Part shown: positions 24,658 to 32,007 of the stretch, in pieces
Numbering within the stretch: position 1 is the first letter of the stretch
Layout of the letters: each line of letters starts with the position of its first letter
From: an uncultured Solirubrobacterales bacterium
GTDB taxonomy: Bacteria > Actinomycetota > Thermoleophilia > Solirubrobacterales > Solirubrobacteraceae
Length of the DNA: 35,237 nt
NCBI GenBank assembly: GCA_903953065.1
Contig: CAJBIG010000075.1
Coordinates: forward strand, 1 to 35,237
Direction of reading: 5' to 3'
Notes under the pieces: generated by a model
Told to the model about the DNA's origin: nothing
The model's input: only the letters and a program-made list of their open reading frames with translations
Database searches by the model: none
Program-made: the position numbers and the translations under genes

Positions 24658-24663
24658 ATCGTA
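24658..24663 (-). promoter_or_regulatory. -10 element of the glycan minus-strand unit, leaderless type
   Basis: On the minus strand TACGAT ends 9 nt before the glycosyltransferase ATG, within the 105-base divergent gap. Confidence 0.45.
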
Positions 24664-24727
24664 CGGGTCTCATGCGATCGGGGCTGAAACGGGGCGACCA
24701 GTTAGCGCTGCCCGTCATCCGGCTGCG

Positions 24728-24733
24728 TAGTAT
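24728..24733 (+). promoter_or_regulatory. possible -10 element of the GT-C-like gene
   Basis: TAGTAT lies 20 nt before TTG 24754 and 47 nt before GTG 24781, so this gene would have a short leader instead of being leaderless. The match is weak and depends on the uncertain start. Confidence 0.3.
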
Positions 24734-24753
24734 CACTGCCGGTTGCGCGTGAA

Positions 24754-26250
24754 TTGATCGCGCCCAACCGACCGCCTCCTGTGACTACAGCCCCCTCTTC
24801 GCTCAACTTGATTTCACGCGCACAATCGCTGCCGTGGCCGACGATCCTGCTCGGGGTTCTGATCGTCATCGTTGCGGCGGGGACGATCGTCTTCCCGACC
24901 TACACCGCGTATGACGCGACCTACTCGCTGCTCTGGGGGCGCGAGATCCTTGACGGGCAGCTGCCGGTTTTCGCCACCTACCGGTCCCCAACGGAGCACC
25001 CCTTGGGTTTGGTCTTCGGCGTCTTCTTCGCCGCCTTCGGTCGCGCTGGCGATCGTTTGATGCTGCTCGCCACGATGGGCAGCTTCGTCCTAATGGTCGT
25101 CGCCCTCAATCAGCTTGCACGCAACTCGTTTACGGTGCTGGTAGGGCTCGCCGCGGCAGCGCTTCTCTGTACGCGCTTCGATTTTCCGTTCCTCGCGGCG
25201 CGCGCGTACATCGACATTCCCTACCTCGCGCTGCTGCTTTGGGCGGCCGCGTTGGAGGTAGCAAAGCCGCGCCGAGGAGCGGTTGTTTTCTGGCTGCTGG
25301 CGCTGGCCGGGCTGCTGAGGCCGGAGGCTTGGATCATCGCCGGGATCTATTGGCTTTGGCTCTTCCCCGGGCTCTCTTGGCGTAAGCGGGTCGAATTCGC
25401 GATGCTCGTCGCCGCCGCGCCACTGATCTGGTCTGGGGTTGACTACATCGTTACTGGCGACCCGTTCTTCTCCCAGACGCATACGACGGATTGGACGGCG
25501 GCGAACGGCCGAAACAAGTCGGCTGGCGCGGTTCCGGGCCAAACGGTGCTCTTCTTCAGTCAACTGCTGAAGCTCCCGGTCATGGTCGCCGGGCTTATCG
25601 GCATTGGTCTTGCCAGCTGGCTCGTGCCGCAGCGCGTGCGAGTGCCGCTGGCGCTCTTTCTGATCGGACTGTTCACGTTCGTATTGCTCGCGCTTGGGCA
25701 GTTCTCGGTTATCAGCCGCTACCTGCTGCTGCCGTCGATCATGCTGATGATCTTCGCGGCGTTCGTTGTCGCCGGTTTCACAGTCATCGAAGAAGGCCGT
25801 GTGCGCAAGTATTGGTCGGCCGCATCTGCGGTCGCTGTGGTCGCTTTGATTGTTTGGACGATCGTCCGCGTCAACGTTGGCGTTCTCGTTTCGGAGCTGA
25901 AATTCCGCGGTGATTCGGTGCGCGCTCTGACCAGCCTTCTCGACCGGCCTGACGTTCGCGCAGTCGCCAAATGTGGCCCCGTGCTGACGAGCAACCACCG
26001 CCTCGTGCCTTCGGTGCGCTGGATCATGGACCTTCCACCAGATCAGGTTGTCCCGCGCAGCGACGTGCAGGTCTCATCGAAGGTGAAGGAAGGGATAGTC
26101 GTGCTCGCAGCCGGACGGGCGGTGCTTCTGCGCGGCGGGCTCGACCGCGAGAACCCGGTTGCCGCGGATACCCTGCGCAACCTTCCGCCGGTCGGCTACC
26201 GCCCGATTGCGGCCAACGATCTCTATTCGGTGTACGGGCGCTGTCGGTGA
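24754..26250 (+). CDS. polytopic membrane glycosyltransferase-like protein (GT-C, GT39/PMT-like)
   Basis: The 498-residue protein has about 10-12 membrane segments. After the first one it shows an extracytoplasmic loop with TAYDATYSLLWGREILDG and YRSPTEHPLG, the acidic-loop layout seen in GT-C enzymes that take sugars from polyprenyl phosphate. A soluble C-terminal part (about residue 390 onward) follows the membrane region. I cannot assign a substrate. The start is unclear: TTG 24754 has no good ribosome-binding site, and GTG 24781 is an alternative that shortens it by 9 residues. It is divergent from the DPM1-like gene, supporting a shared glycan pathway, and ends 31 bases before ribD. Confidence 0.78.
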   Translation: MIAPNRPPPVTTAPSSLNLISRAQSLPWPTILLGVLIVIVAAGTIVFPTYTAYDATYSLLWGREILDGQLPVFATYRSPTEHPLGLVFGVFFAAFGRAGDRLMLLATMGSFVLMVVALNQLARNSFTVLVGLAAAALLCTRFDFPFLAARAYIDIPYLALLLWAAALEVAKPRRGAVVFWLLALAGLLRPEAWIIAGIYWLWLFPGLSWRKRVEFAMLVAAAPLIWSGVDYIVTGDPFFSQTHTTDWTAANGRNKSAGAVPGQTVLFFSQLLKLPVMVAGLIGIGLASWLVPQRVRVPLALFLIGLFTFVLLALGQFSVISRYLLLPSIMLMIFAAFVVAGFTVIEEGRVRKYWSAASAVAVVALIVWTIVRVNVGVLVSELKFRGDSVRALTSLLDRPDVRAVAKCGPVLTSNHRLVPSVRWIMDLPPDQVVPRSDVQVSSKVKEGIVVLAAGRAVLLRGGLDRENPVAADTLRNLPPVGYRPIAANDLYSVYGRCR

Positions 26251-26254
26251 GCGC

Positions 26255-26273
26255 GGCCTCCTAGGCCTATCCT
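26255..26273 (+). promoter_or_regulatory. rib promoter: dyad GGCCT-CCT-AGGCC next to a -10 element
   Basis: TATCCT (26268-26273) ends exactly 8 nt before the ribD ATG. Directly upstream, 26255-26267 form an inverted repeat with 5-base arms, a place where a repressor could bind. Only 31 bases separate the previous stop from ribD, so an FMN riboswitch cannot fit. Confidence 0.5.
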
Positions 26274-26281
26274 GAGCGACA

Positions 26282-27412
26282 ATGGAGAGCCCAGTCTCAA
26301 CGCGCGACCAGCGGCTGCTAACCAAGGCAATCGAGCTTGGCCGCAGAGGCATCGGTAACGTCAGCCCAAATCCGCAAGTCGGTGCCGTGATCGCCAGGGA
26401 TGGCGAGGTTCTTGGCGAGGGTTGGCACGAGCGTTACGGGGGCCCTCACGCTGAGGTGAATGCGATTGCCGATTGCGGCGACGCCGACCTAACTGGCGCA
26501 ACGCTCTACGTCTCGCTTGAGCCCTGCTGCCATCAGGGCCAGCAGCCACCCTGCACCGATGCGATTACCGCAGCCGGCATCGCACGAGTGGTGGTCGCGA
26601 GTGATGATCCGACCGAGAAGGCAAGCGGTCGCGGGCTGGGAATCCTCCGCGATGAGGGCGTCGATGTTGAAGTCGTTAGCGGCGAATTGGCTGCGACGGC
26701 AAGACTTGAGAACCAGGCCTTCCGCAAACATGCGCGCAGCGGAAAGCCTTGGGTTCTCTTCAAGTCAGCGATGAGTATCGATGGCAAGGTCGCCACGAGG
26801 GAAGGCGATTCGCAATGGATCTCCGATGCCAGCAGCAGAGAGCTGGTTCACCTCTGGCGAGCCGAGGTCGACGCAGTCGCCGTTGGAATAGGAACGGCCA
26901 TGGCCGACGATCCGCAGCTCACGGCCCGAACTCCAGCCGTTGGAAAACAGCCACGCCGAATTGTTTTCGATTCGGACGGCCGGCTGCCGCTCGATTCGCA
27001 GCTCGTCGCCGGGGCGCCGGAGCTGGAGCTGGTCGTGATCGTCACGCGCGCTGCTCCTCGGAGCGCCGTTGAGGCACTTGAATCGGCCGGCGCTCAGGTG
27101 ATCGTCGTCAGCGGCGAGAACGAGCCACTTCGGATCAGCGACGCTCTGACTCAGCTGGGGAATCTCGATCCGCCGGTGATGGCGATGATGCTCGAAGGTG
27201 GGCCCCACTTGGCCGGCGCCTTCTTCGACGCGGGCGAGATCGACGAAGTTCGGCTCTTCATTGCACCGCTCGTGCTCGGCGGCTCGACTGCACGTGATCC
27301 GGTCGAGGGGATGGGGGTTACGCTGATCGCCGATGCGACCCGCGCGCTGTCGCTGACGGCCGAGCCGGTCGCTGATGACATCTTGTTGACGGCACGACTG
27401 CGAGAGTGGTGA
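26282..27412 (+). CDS. ribD: bifunctional riboflavin deaminase/reductase RibD
   Basis: RibD performs two steps of riboflavin synthesis: deamination of the pyrimidine from GTP and reduction of its ribosyl chain. The N-terminal deaminase domain (1-~145) has the zinc site PHAEVNA (His56, Glu58) and EPCCHQGQQPPC (Cys82, Cys91). The reductase domain follows, with KSAMSIDGKVA, GIGTAMADDPQLTAR, MLEGGPHLAGAF and FIAPLVLGG. At 376 residues the length is normal. It opens the block ribD-ribE-ribBA-ribH, which is complete here for the pathway from GTP and ribulose 5-phosphate apart from the phosphatase step. ribE begins 2 bases after the stop. Confidence 0.97.
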   Translation: MESPVSTRDQRLLTKAIELGRRGIGNVSPNPQVGAVIARDGEVLGEGWHERYGGPHAEVNAIADCGDADLTGATLYVSLEPCCHQGQQPPCTDAITAAGIARVVVASDDPTEKASGRGLGILRDEGVDVEVVSGELAATARLENQAFRKHARSGKPWVLFKSAMSIDGKVATREGDSQWISDASSRELVHLWRAEVDAVAVGIGTAMADDPQLTARTPAVGKQPRRIVFDSDGRLPLDSQLVAGAPELELVVIVTRAAPRSAVEALESAGAQVIVVSGENEPLRISDALTQLGNLDPPVMAMMLEGGPHLAGAFFDAGEIDEVRLFIAPLVLGGSTARDPVEGMGVTLIADATRALSLTAEPVADDILLTARLREW

Positions 27413-27414
27413 GC

Positions 27415-28005
27415 ATGTTCACTGGGCTGATCGAGGACTTGGGTGAGCTGAGCGTGCTCGAAAGCAATGAGCTGGGCGCGCGGCTGACTATCCGCAGCGT
27501 GCTTGCAGCGCAGCTTTCGGAGGGTGATTCGGTCGCCGTCAATGGCGTCTGCCTCACGGCAACCGGGATCGGCGTCGAGAGCTTCTCTGCCGACGCGATG
27601 AACGAGACTCTTAGCCGCAGCTCGCTCGGGACGGCCGAGCCGGGCTCGTCGCTCAACCTTGAGCTTCCGGTCCGGGCCAACGGCCACCTCGGCGGCCACA
27701 TCGTCCAAGGCCACATAGATGGCGTCGGCACGATCGCCACGACGCGTGAGGACGGAATAGCCCTTGTTCTAACGGTTTCCGCCGCCCCTGAGCTGCTCCG
27801 CTACGTTGCCGAGAAGGGTTCGATTGCCGTAGACGGGGTTTCGCTGACGGTCGCGAGGGTTGATGATGCCGGCTTCGATGTTTGGCTAATTCCGGAGACA
27901 ACACAGCGAACCAATCTCGGCGCAGCTGAGCCGGGCCGTACAGTCAACCTCGAAGTTGACATCCTCGCCAAGTACGTCGAACGGCTTCTCTCAACGACCA
28001 AATGA
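27415..28005 (+). CDS. ribE: riboflavin synthase, alpha subunit
   Basis: This enzyme dismutates two 6,7-dimethyl-8-ribityllumazine molecules to riboflavin, the last pathway step. The 196-residue product has two lumazine-binding repeats: residues 1-~90 (MFTGLIEDLGELS, SVAVNGVCLTATG) and ~97-190 (GGHIVQGHIDGVG, SIAVDGVSLTVAR). The frame is open to GTG 27406, but MFTG is the nearly invariant start of the family, so I take ATG 27415. The stop overlaps the ribBA ATG (ATGA). The symbol ribE is used here as in Bacillus; E. coli calls the same enzyme ribC. Confidence 0.97.
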   Translation: MFTGLIEDLGELSVLESNELGARLTIRSVLAAQLSEGDSVAVNGVCLTATGIGVESFSADAMNETLSRSSLGTAEPGSSLNLELPVRANGHLGGHIVQGHIDGVGTIATTREDGIALVLTVSAAPELLRYVAEKGSIAVDGVSLTVARVDDAGFDVWLIPETTQRTNLGAAEPGRTVNLEVDILAKYVERLLSTTK

Positions 28006-29303
28006 CCAATTCCGCTGAAACCGATTACCGCTTCGCGACCGTCGACGAGGCGCTTGCCGACATTGCTGCCGGCAAGATGATCGTCGTTGTCGATGACGAG
28101 GACCGCGAAAACGAGGGCGACCTCGTGATGGCGGCTGAGCACGTCACGCCGGACGCGATCAACTTCATGGCTACGAATGCGCGCGGCTGGATCTGCCTTG
28201 CGCTGACGCCGGAGCGCTGCGCTGAACTCGACCTTGAGCTGATGACCTCAAAGAACGAGACGCCTTACGAGACACCGTTCACGGTCACGATCGAAGCTCG
28301 CGAAGGGGTCACAACGGGAATCAGCGCCGCCGACCGCGCACAGACAATCCGCGTTGCCAGCGACCCATCCAACGGCCCCGAAGCGATCGTCAAGGGTGGG
28401 CACGTGAACCCGCTCAAAGCGAAGCCTGGTGGCGTTCTTGAGCGCACAGGCCACACTGAGGCAAGCGTTGATCTAGCTCGTCTTGCCGGCTGCACGCCGG
28501 CCGGCGTGATCTGCGAAATCATGAACGACGACGGCTCGATGGCCCGCGTTGATGACCTCAAGACTTACTGCGAGCTCCATCAGCTGAAGATGCTGACGAT
28601 CGCTGACCTGATCGCTTACAGGCGCAGAAATGACAAGCTTGTTGAGCGCGTCGTATCGACGACAATGCCGACCGCCTTTGGCGATTTCACCGTCGTCGGT
28701 TACCGATCTCTCGTAGATGACAAGCACCACGTTGCGCTCGTCAAGGGCGACGTCGCAGGTAAGGAGGACGTGATCGTTCGCGTCCACTCGGAATGTTTGA
28801 CCGGCGATGTTTTTCACTCACTCCGCTGCGACTGCGGCGATCAGCTTGAAGCTGCGCTGGCCGTTATTGAAGAGGAGGGGCAGGGAGTCTTGCTCTATCT
28901 CGCTCAAGAGGGAAGGGGAATTGGACTTCTCAACAAGCTGAAGGCCTACAAACTTCAGGAGGAGGGATACGACACGGTCGACGCCAATCTCAAGCTTGGT
29001 CTGCCCGCCGACCTTCGCGACTATGGAATCGGCGCGCAGATCCTCGTCGATCTCGGGCTCAGCTCGATTCGCATCCTCACCAACAACCCAAAGAAGATTC
29101 ACGGCCTAGAGGGCTACGGGCTCTCTGTCAGTGAGCAGCTGCCGATCGAACCTGCGTCGAACGCGCACAATGAGGAGTACCTCGAGACGAAGAGGCGCCG
29201 GATGGGCCACACGCTCCATCACCAAGGACTCAATCTCGACGAGGAGATGATTCACGCCGAGCGCGAACAGGACAGAACTGCGGAGGAAGTCGGCGATGAG
29301 TGA
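28002..29303 (+). CDS. ribBA: bifunctional DHBP synthase / GTP cyclohydrolase II RibBA
   Basis: RibBA supplies both precursors of lumazine: the RibB domain makes 3,4-dihydroxy-2-butanone 4-phosphate from ribulose 5-phosphate, and the RibA domain opens GTP. Domain 1 (about 1-205) has DDEDRENEGD (31-40), the acidic metal loop. Domain 2 (about 210-405) has the zinc cysteines Cys265, Cys276 and Cys278 (SECLTGD, LRCDCGDQ) and EGRGIGLLNKLKAYKLQ, the GTP cyclohydrolase II signature. Both active sites look intact. An acidic tail of about 25 residues ends the 433-residue protein. Overlaps of 4 bases with ribE and 8 bases with ribH show tight coupling. Confidence 0.98.
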   Translation: MTNSAETDYRFATVDEALADIAAGKMIVVVDDEDRENEGDLVMAAEHVTPDAINFMATNARGWICLALTPERCAELDLELMTSKNETPYETPFTVTIEAREGVTTGISAADRAQTIRVASDPSNGPEAIVKGGHVNPLKAKPGGVLERTGHTEASVDLARLAGCTPAGVICEIMNDDGSMARVDDLKTYCELHQLKMLTIADLIAYRRRNDKLVERVVSTTMPTAFGDFTVVGYRSLVDDKHHVALVKGDVAGKEDVIVRVHSECLTGDVFHSLRCDCGDQLEAALAVIEEEGQGVLLYLAQEGRGIGLLNKLKAYKLQEEGYDTVDANLKLGLPADLRDYGIGAQILVDLGLSSIRILTNNPKKIHGLEGYGLSVSEQLPIEPASNAHNEEYLETKRRRMGHTLHHQGLNLDEEMIHAEREQDRTAEEVGDE

Positions 29304-29730
29304 GCGCTACGCGATCGTTTGCGCGCAGTTCTATTCCGAATTGGCCGAGCGTCTGACCTCGAGCGCGCAGGCAGCGTTTGTCGAGGCTGGATGTGACGAG
29401 GCAGAGTGCTTTGAAGTTCCGGGCGCCTTCGAACTGCCGGCAGCGGCGAAGCTTTGCGCTCAGTCCGGCCGCTTTGCCGGCGTTGCCTGCCTTGGTGCCG
29501 TGATCCGTGGCGAAACAGACCACTACGACTACGTTTGCGCCGAAGCCGCGCGTGGAATCCAGAGCGTGTCGCTGGACACCGGCGTGCCCTGTTCATTTGG
29601 CGTGCTGACCGTCGACACATTCGATCAAGCGCTCGAGCGCTCCGGTGGCGGGGTTCGAGACGCAGGCCGCAACGCCGCCAACGCTGTGCTGGCATTGCAG
29701 CGCGTCCGTTCGCAGCTCGCTTCTCAGTAA
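29296..29730 (+). CDS. ribH: 6,7-dimethyl-8-ribityllumazine synthase
   Basis: RibH condenses the pyrimidine and butanone phosphate intermediates to lumazine, the substrate of riboflavin synthase; family members often form 60-subunit capsids. The 144-residue product has FEVPGAFELPAAAK, the signature CLGAVIRGETDHYDYV with catalytic His76, and SFGVLTVDTFDQALERSGG near the end, which is the phosphate and pyrimidine binding region. GGAGG at 29282-29286 lies 9 nt upstream, inside the end of ribBA, so this gene has a good ribosome-binding site. The length is slightly under the usual ~155 residues, with a short N-terminus. Confidence 0.96.
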   Translation: MSERYAIVCAQFYSELAERLTSSAQAAFVEAGCDEAECFEVPGAFELPAAAKLCAQSGRFAGVACLGAVIRGETDHYDYVCAEAARGIQSVSLDTGVPCSFGVLTVDTFDQALERSGGGVRDAGRNAANAVLALQRVRSQLASQ

Positions 29731-29762
29731 TTTCCGCACTGGCAGAGAGCGGGGCGCGTCGC

Positions 29763-29768
29763 TAAGCT
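29763..29768 (+). promoter_or_regulatory. -10 element of the small membrane-protein gene, leaderless type
   Basis: TAAGCT, in the form CGCTAAGCT, ends exactly 8 nt before ATG 29777. It sets the start of this small gene, whose frame is open well into ribH. Confidence 0.5.
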
Positions 29769-29776
29769 TTCTGGCA

Positions 29777-30100
29777 ATGAGCGGCCAGACAATCGCCTTA
29801 CTGATAACCGGTCTTTCTCACGTCGGCGCGGCGGCGATTCTTGTCGCGATGCTAGTCCGCTTGGGTGGCGCTCGCCCGCAAGATCTGCGCGACTGGTGGG
29901 ACAGCGACGGCGGCTCCGGCAGCGGCCCCGATGATCGGCCGGCGGGCGGCCCGAGTGGTAGCGGAATTCCGCTACCTGACGCGCAGCCAAGCTCCGTCCG
30001 TCTGCGTGGTCCGGGCAGCATCGCCGGTGTCTCCAGCGCTCCGCGCCGTGCGCCTCATCGGCGCCAGGCGCCGCAGCGTGACTCGGAACCTGCCAGCTGA
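29777..30100 (+). CDS. small single-pass membrane protein with disordered tail, function unknown
   Basis: The 107-residue product has one N-terminal membrane segment (about residues 4-27, TIALLITGLSHVGAAAILVA), then a tail of about 80 residues rich in Gly, Ser, Pro and Arg (DGGSGSGPDDRPAGGPSGSG, later RRAPHRRQAPQR). No domain is visible; the tail is likely disordered and, by its positive charge, probably in the cytoplasm. I do not recognise a family. Support for it being a real gene: a -10 element at the exact leaderless spacing, a fit between ribH and rpmB without overlap, and a membrane segment directly after the start. The low-complexity tail weakens coding evidence. Confidence 0.6.
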   Translation: MSGQTIALLITGLSHVGAAAILVAMLVRLGGARPQDLRDWWDSDGGSGSGPDDRPAGGPSGSGIPLPDAQPSSVRLRGPGSIAGVSSAPRRAPHRRQAPQRDSEPAS

Positions 30101-30104
30101 CCGC

Positions 30105-30110
30105 TACACT
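30105..30110 (+). promoter_or_regulatory. possible -10 element of rpmB
   Basis: TACACT, in the form CGCTACACT, ends 10 nt before the rpmB ATG, slightly further than at the other promoters of this type. Confidence 0.45.
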
Positions 30111-30120
30111 GCGCAACGCA

Positions 30121-30312
30121 ATGGCCAAGGTATGTTTCAGCTGCAACAAGGGACCCGCATTCGGTAACAGCCGAAGCCACTCGATGGTTGCTACTCGCCG
30201 TCGTTTTAACCCGAACTTGCAGAAGGTGCGGATCGTCGTCGAGGGTGCACCTCGCCGCGAATACGTCTGCACGCGCTGCCTCAAGGCCGACAAGGTCCAG
30301 AAGGCCCTTTAG
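30121..30312 (+). CDS. rpmB: 50S ribosomal protein L28, zinc-binding form
   Basis: L28 is a small protein of the large ribosomal subunit. The 63-residue product starts MAKVCFSCNKGPAFGNSRSH, the usual L28 beginning, and continues with RRRFNPNLQKVRI and YVCTRCLKADKV. Two CxxC pairs (CFSC near residue 5 and CTRC near residue 50) mark the zinc-binding C+ form, in contrast to the zinc-free paralogues that some Actinobacteria express under zinc limitation. It is followed 13 bases later by the FakA-like gene, an order like rpmB-yloU-yloV of Bacillus but without yloU. Confidence 0.98.
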   Translation: MAKVCFSCNKGPAFGNSRSHSMVATRRRFNPNLQKVRIVVEGAPRREYVCTRCLKADKVQKAL

Positions 30313-30325
30313 GCTCTGCGGCGTA

Positions 30326-31993
30326 GTGCCGCAATCGAATTCCAGTTCCAGCCTGCTGCGCTTCCGAGCAATCCTCGGCGGCGCCTTGCTCGCGCTGGAG
30401 GAGCGGCGCTCCGAGATCAACGACCTCAACGTCTTCCCGGTCGCCGACGGCGACACCGGCGACAACATGGTGCTGACGATCGAGGGCTGCCTTGCCGAGC
30501 TTGATCGCCTCGCCGAAGAGTCCGGCGAGCGCTCTCTTGATGAGATCGGCCGCGAGGAGATTGTCGATCTTGTAGCTCGTGCAGCGCTGCTCAGCGCCAG
30601 AGGCAACAGTGGCGTGATTCTCTCGCAGTTGATTCGTGGCGCCGCAGAGGAGCTGATCTCGCGACCCGGAGTATTGGTGGACCCAGTGCTGATCGCGCTC
30701 GCGATGCAGCGCGCCGCAGAGCGTGCCTACGCCTCCGTCCGCGAGCCAGCGGAGGGAACAATTTTGACAGTGATGGCCGATATGGCGACCGCTGTGACAG
30801 CGGCGCTGGAGCAAATTGCGCCGATGCCGGCGGACGCCACGCCAGATCAGCAGAACGCGCGAATCGCCGAGCTGCTCGAGATCGCCGTGATAGCAGGGGA
30901 AGAGTCGGTGCGACGCGGACCCGAGCTGCTTCCCGTCTTGAAGGCTGCTGGCGTCGTTGATTCCGGTGGCTATGGCGTTGTCGTCCTCTTTGCCGGCTGC
31001 GTCACGGCGCTACGCGGCGAGCAGGGGCTGTCGGTCGCTCATCACGTCGCGCCGGCGCGCTCGAGCGAGCCACAACACGAGTCTTCAACATTCCGTTTCT
31101 GCACCAACTTTGCCGTCACGGCAACTACCGCGGATCGGCTGGCGACTTCGGAGCAGTACATCGCGCAGCTCGAAGAGCTCGGTGATTCGGTGCTCGTCGT
31201 CGGCGATCAGGTGACCTTGCGCGTCCACGTTCACACCGACGAGCCGGCGGCCGCGACGGCGCTCTTCGCCGAGGTCGGACAGGTTTCGCGGCTTGATGTT
31301 GCCGACATGTCGGCGCAGATCGCTGATCGTGAGGAGCGGCTCGCGAGCGAACCAGCAGTCCGCTCTCGCTGCGGCACGCTGGCAATCGTCGCCGGTGACG
31401 GAATTGCCCAGCTCTACCGCTCTCTCGGCGCACACGTTCTCGATGGCGGCGAAACGCTCAACCCTTCTACCTACGAGATCCTTGCCGGCATTCACAGCGT
31501 CCCGGCAGATGAGGTCGTCGTGCTGCCCAACAGCCGCAATGTCTTCATGGCTGCCCAGGCGGCTGCCGAGATGTCAGAGCGAACCGTTCACGTTGCCCAA
31601 TCGAGCGAGATGCAGGCCGGGCTCGCGGCGCTCGTGGCCTCTCGCCCAGAGCGTTCCGCAGCAGAGAACGCTGCCGAAATTGACGCACTGCTGGTGCACG
31701 TTCGAAGCGGCAGCGTCGCGCGAGCCGCTCGCGCTGACGGCGAGGGGAGATTCGCGGAAGGTGACGCGGTCGGTTATGTCGGCGAGGAGCTGGTCGCTTG
31801 GGGTGAGCCGGAAGCGACGCTTGGCGCGGTAATCGAGGCGTTGGCGCAGGGGAGCGAACTGCTGACGGTTATCGCAGGCGTCGGCGCGCCAATAGATCAA
31901 GCCGGCGTCCGCAGTTTGGCCCCCGCAGCACTTGAACTTGAGCAGCACGAGGGCGGCCAACTTAGCCGCTGGTGGCTGTTGTCCGCTGAATAG
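30326..31993 (+). CDS. FakA/YloV-type kinase (DhaL-like domain protein)
   Basis: FakA proteins phosphorylate fatty acids held by FakB partners so that they can enter phospholipid synthesis. The product (555 residues from GTG 30326) has an N-terminal DhaL domain with NVFPVADGDTGDNM (residues 36-48), whose Asp residues bind Mg-ATP, and SARGNSGVILSQL. A middle region (VHVHTDEPAAATALF) and a C-terminal domain with VVLPNSRNVFMAAQAAAEMS follow, as in YloV/FakA. Length matches the family. The frame is open back into rpmB, but GTG 30326 is the first start after its stop. No FakB (DegV-like) gene is in the window, so the substrate is inferred. Confidence 0.9.
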   Translation: MPQSNSSSSLLRFRAILGGALLALEERRSEINDLNVFPVADGDTGDNMVLTIEGCLAELDRLAEESGERSLDEIGREEIVDLVARAALLSARGNSGVILSQLIRGAAEELISRPGVLVDPVLIALAMQRAAERAYASVREPAEGTILTVMADMATAVTAALEQIAPMPADATPDQQNARIAELLEIAVIAGEESVRRGPELLPVLKAAGVVDSGGYGVVVLFAGCVTALRGEQGLSVAHHVAPARSSEPQHESSTFRFCTNFAVTATTADRLATSEQYIAQLEELGDSVLVVGDQVTLRVHVHTDEPAAATALFAEVGQVSRLDVADMSAQIADREERLASEPAVRSRCGTLAIVAGDGIAQLYRSLGAHVLDGGETLNPSTYEILAGIHSVPADEVVVLPNSRNVFMAAQAAAEMSERTVHVAQSSEMQAGLAALVASRPERSAAENAAEIDALLVHVRSGSVARAARADGEGRFAEGDAVGYVGEELVAWGEPEATLGAVIEALAQGSELLTVIAGVGAPIDQAGVRSLAPAALELEQHEGGQLSRWWLLSAE

Positions 31994-32007
31994 TTGACGA
32001 TTAGCCG

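Noticed and set aside
25090..25998. 302-residue minus-strand frame opposite the GT-C-like gene
   Set aside because: It is a highly charged, low-complexity product typical of the complement of a hydrophobic membrane protein.
21544..26250. Glycan module as a mobile island with ends
   Set aside because: I found no transposase, integrase, flanking direct repeat or tRNA, and base composition looks similar to the neighbours by eye.
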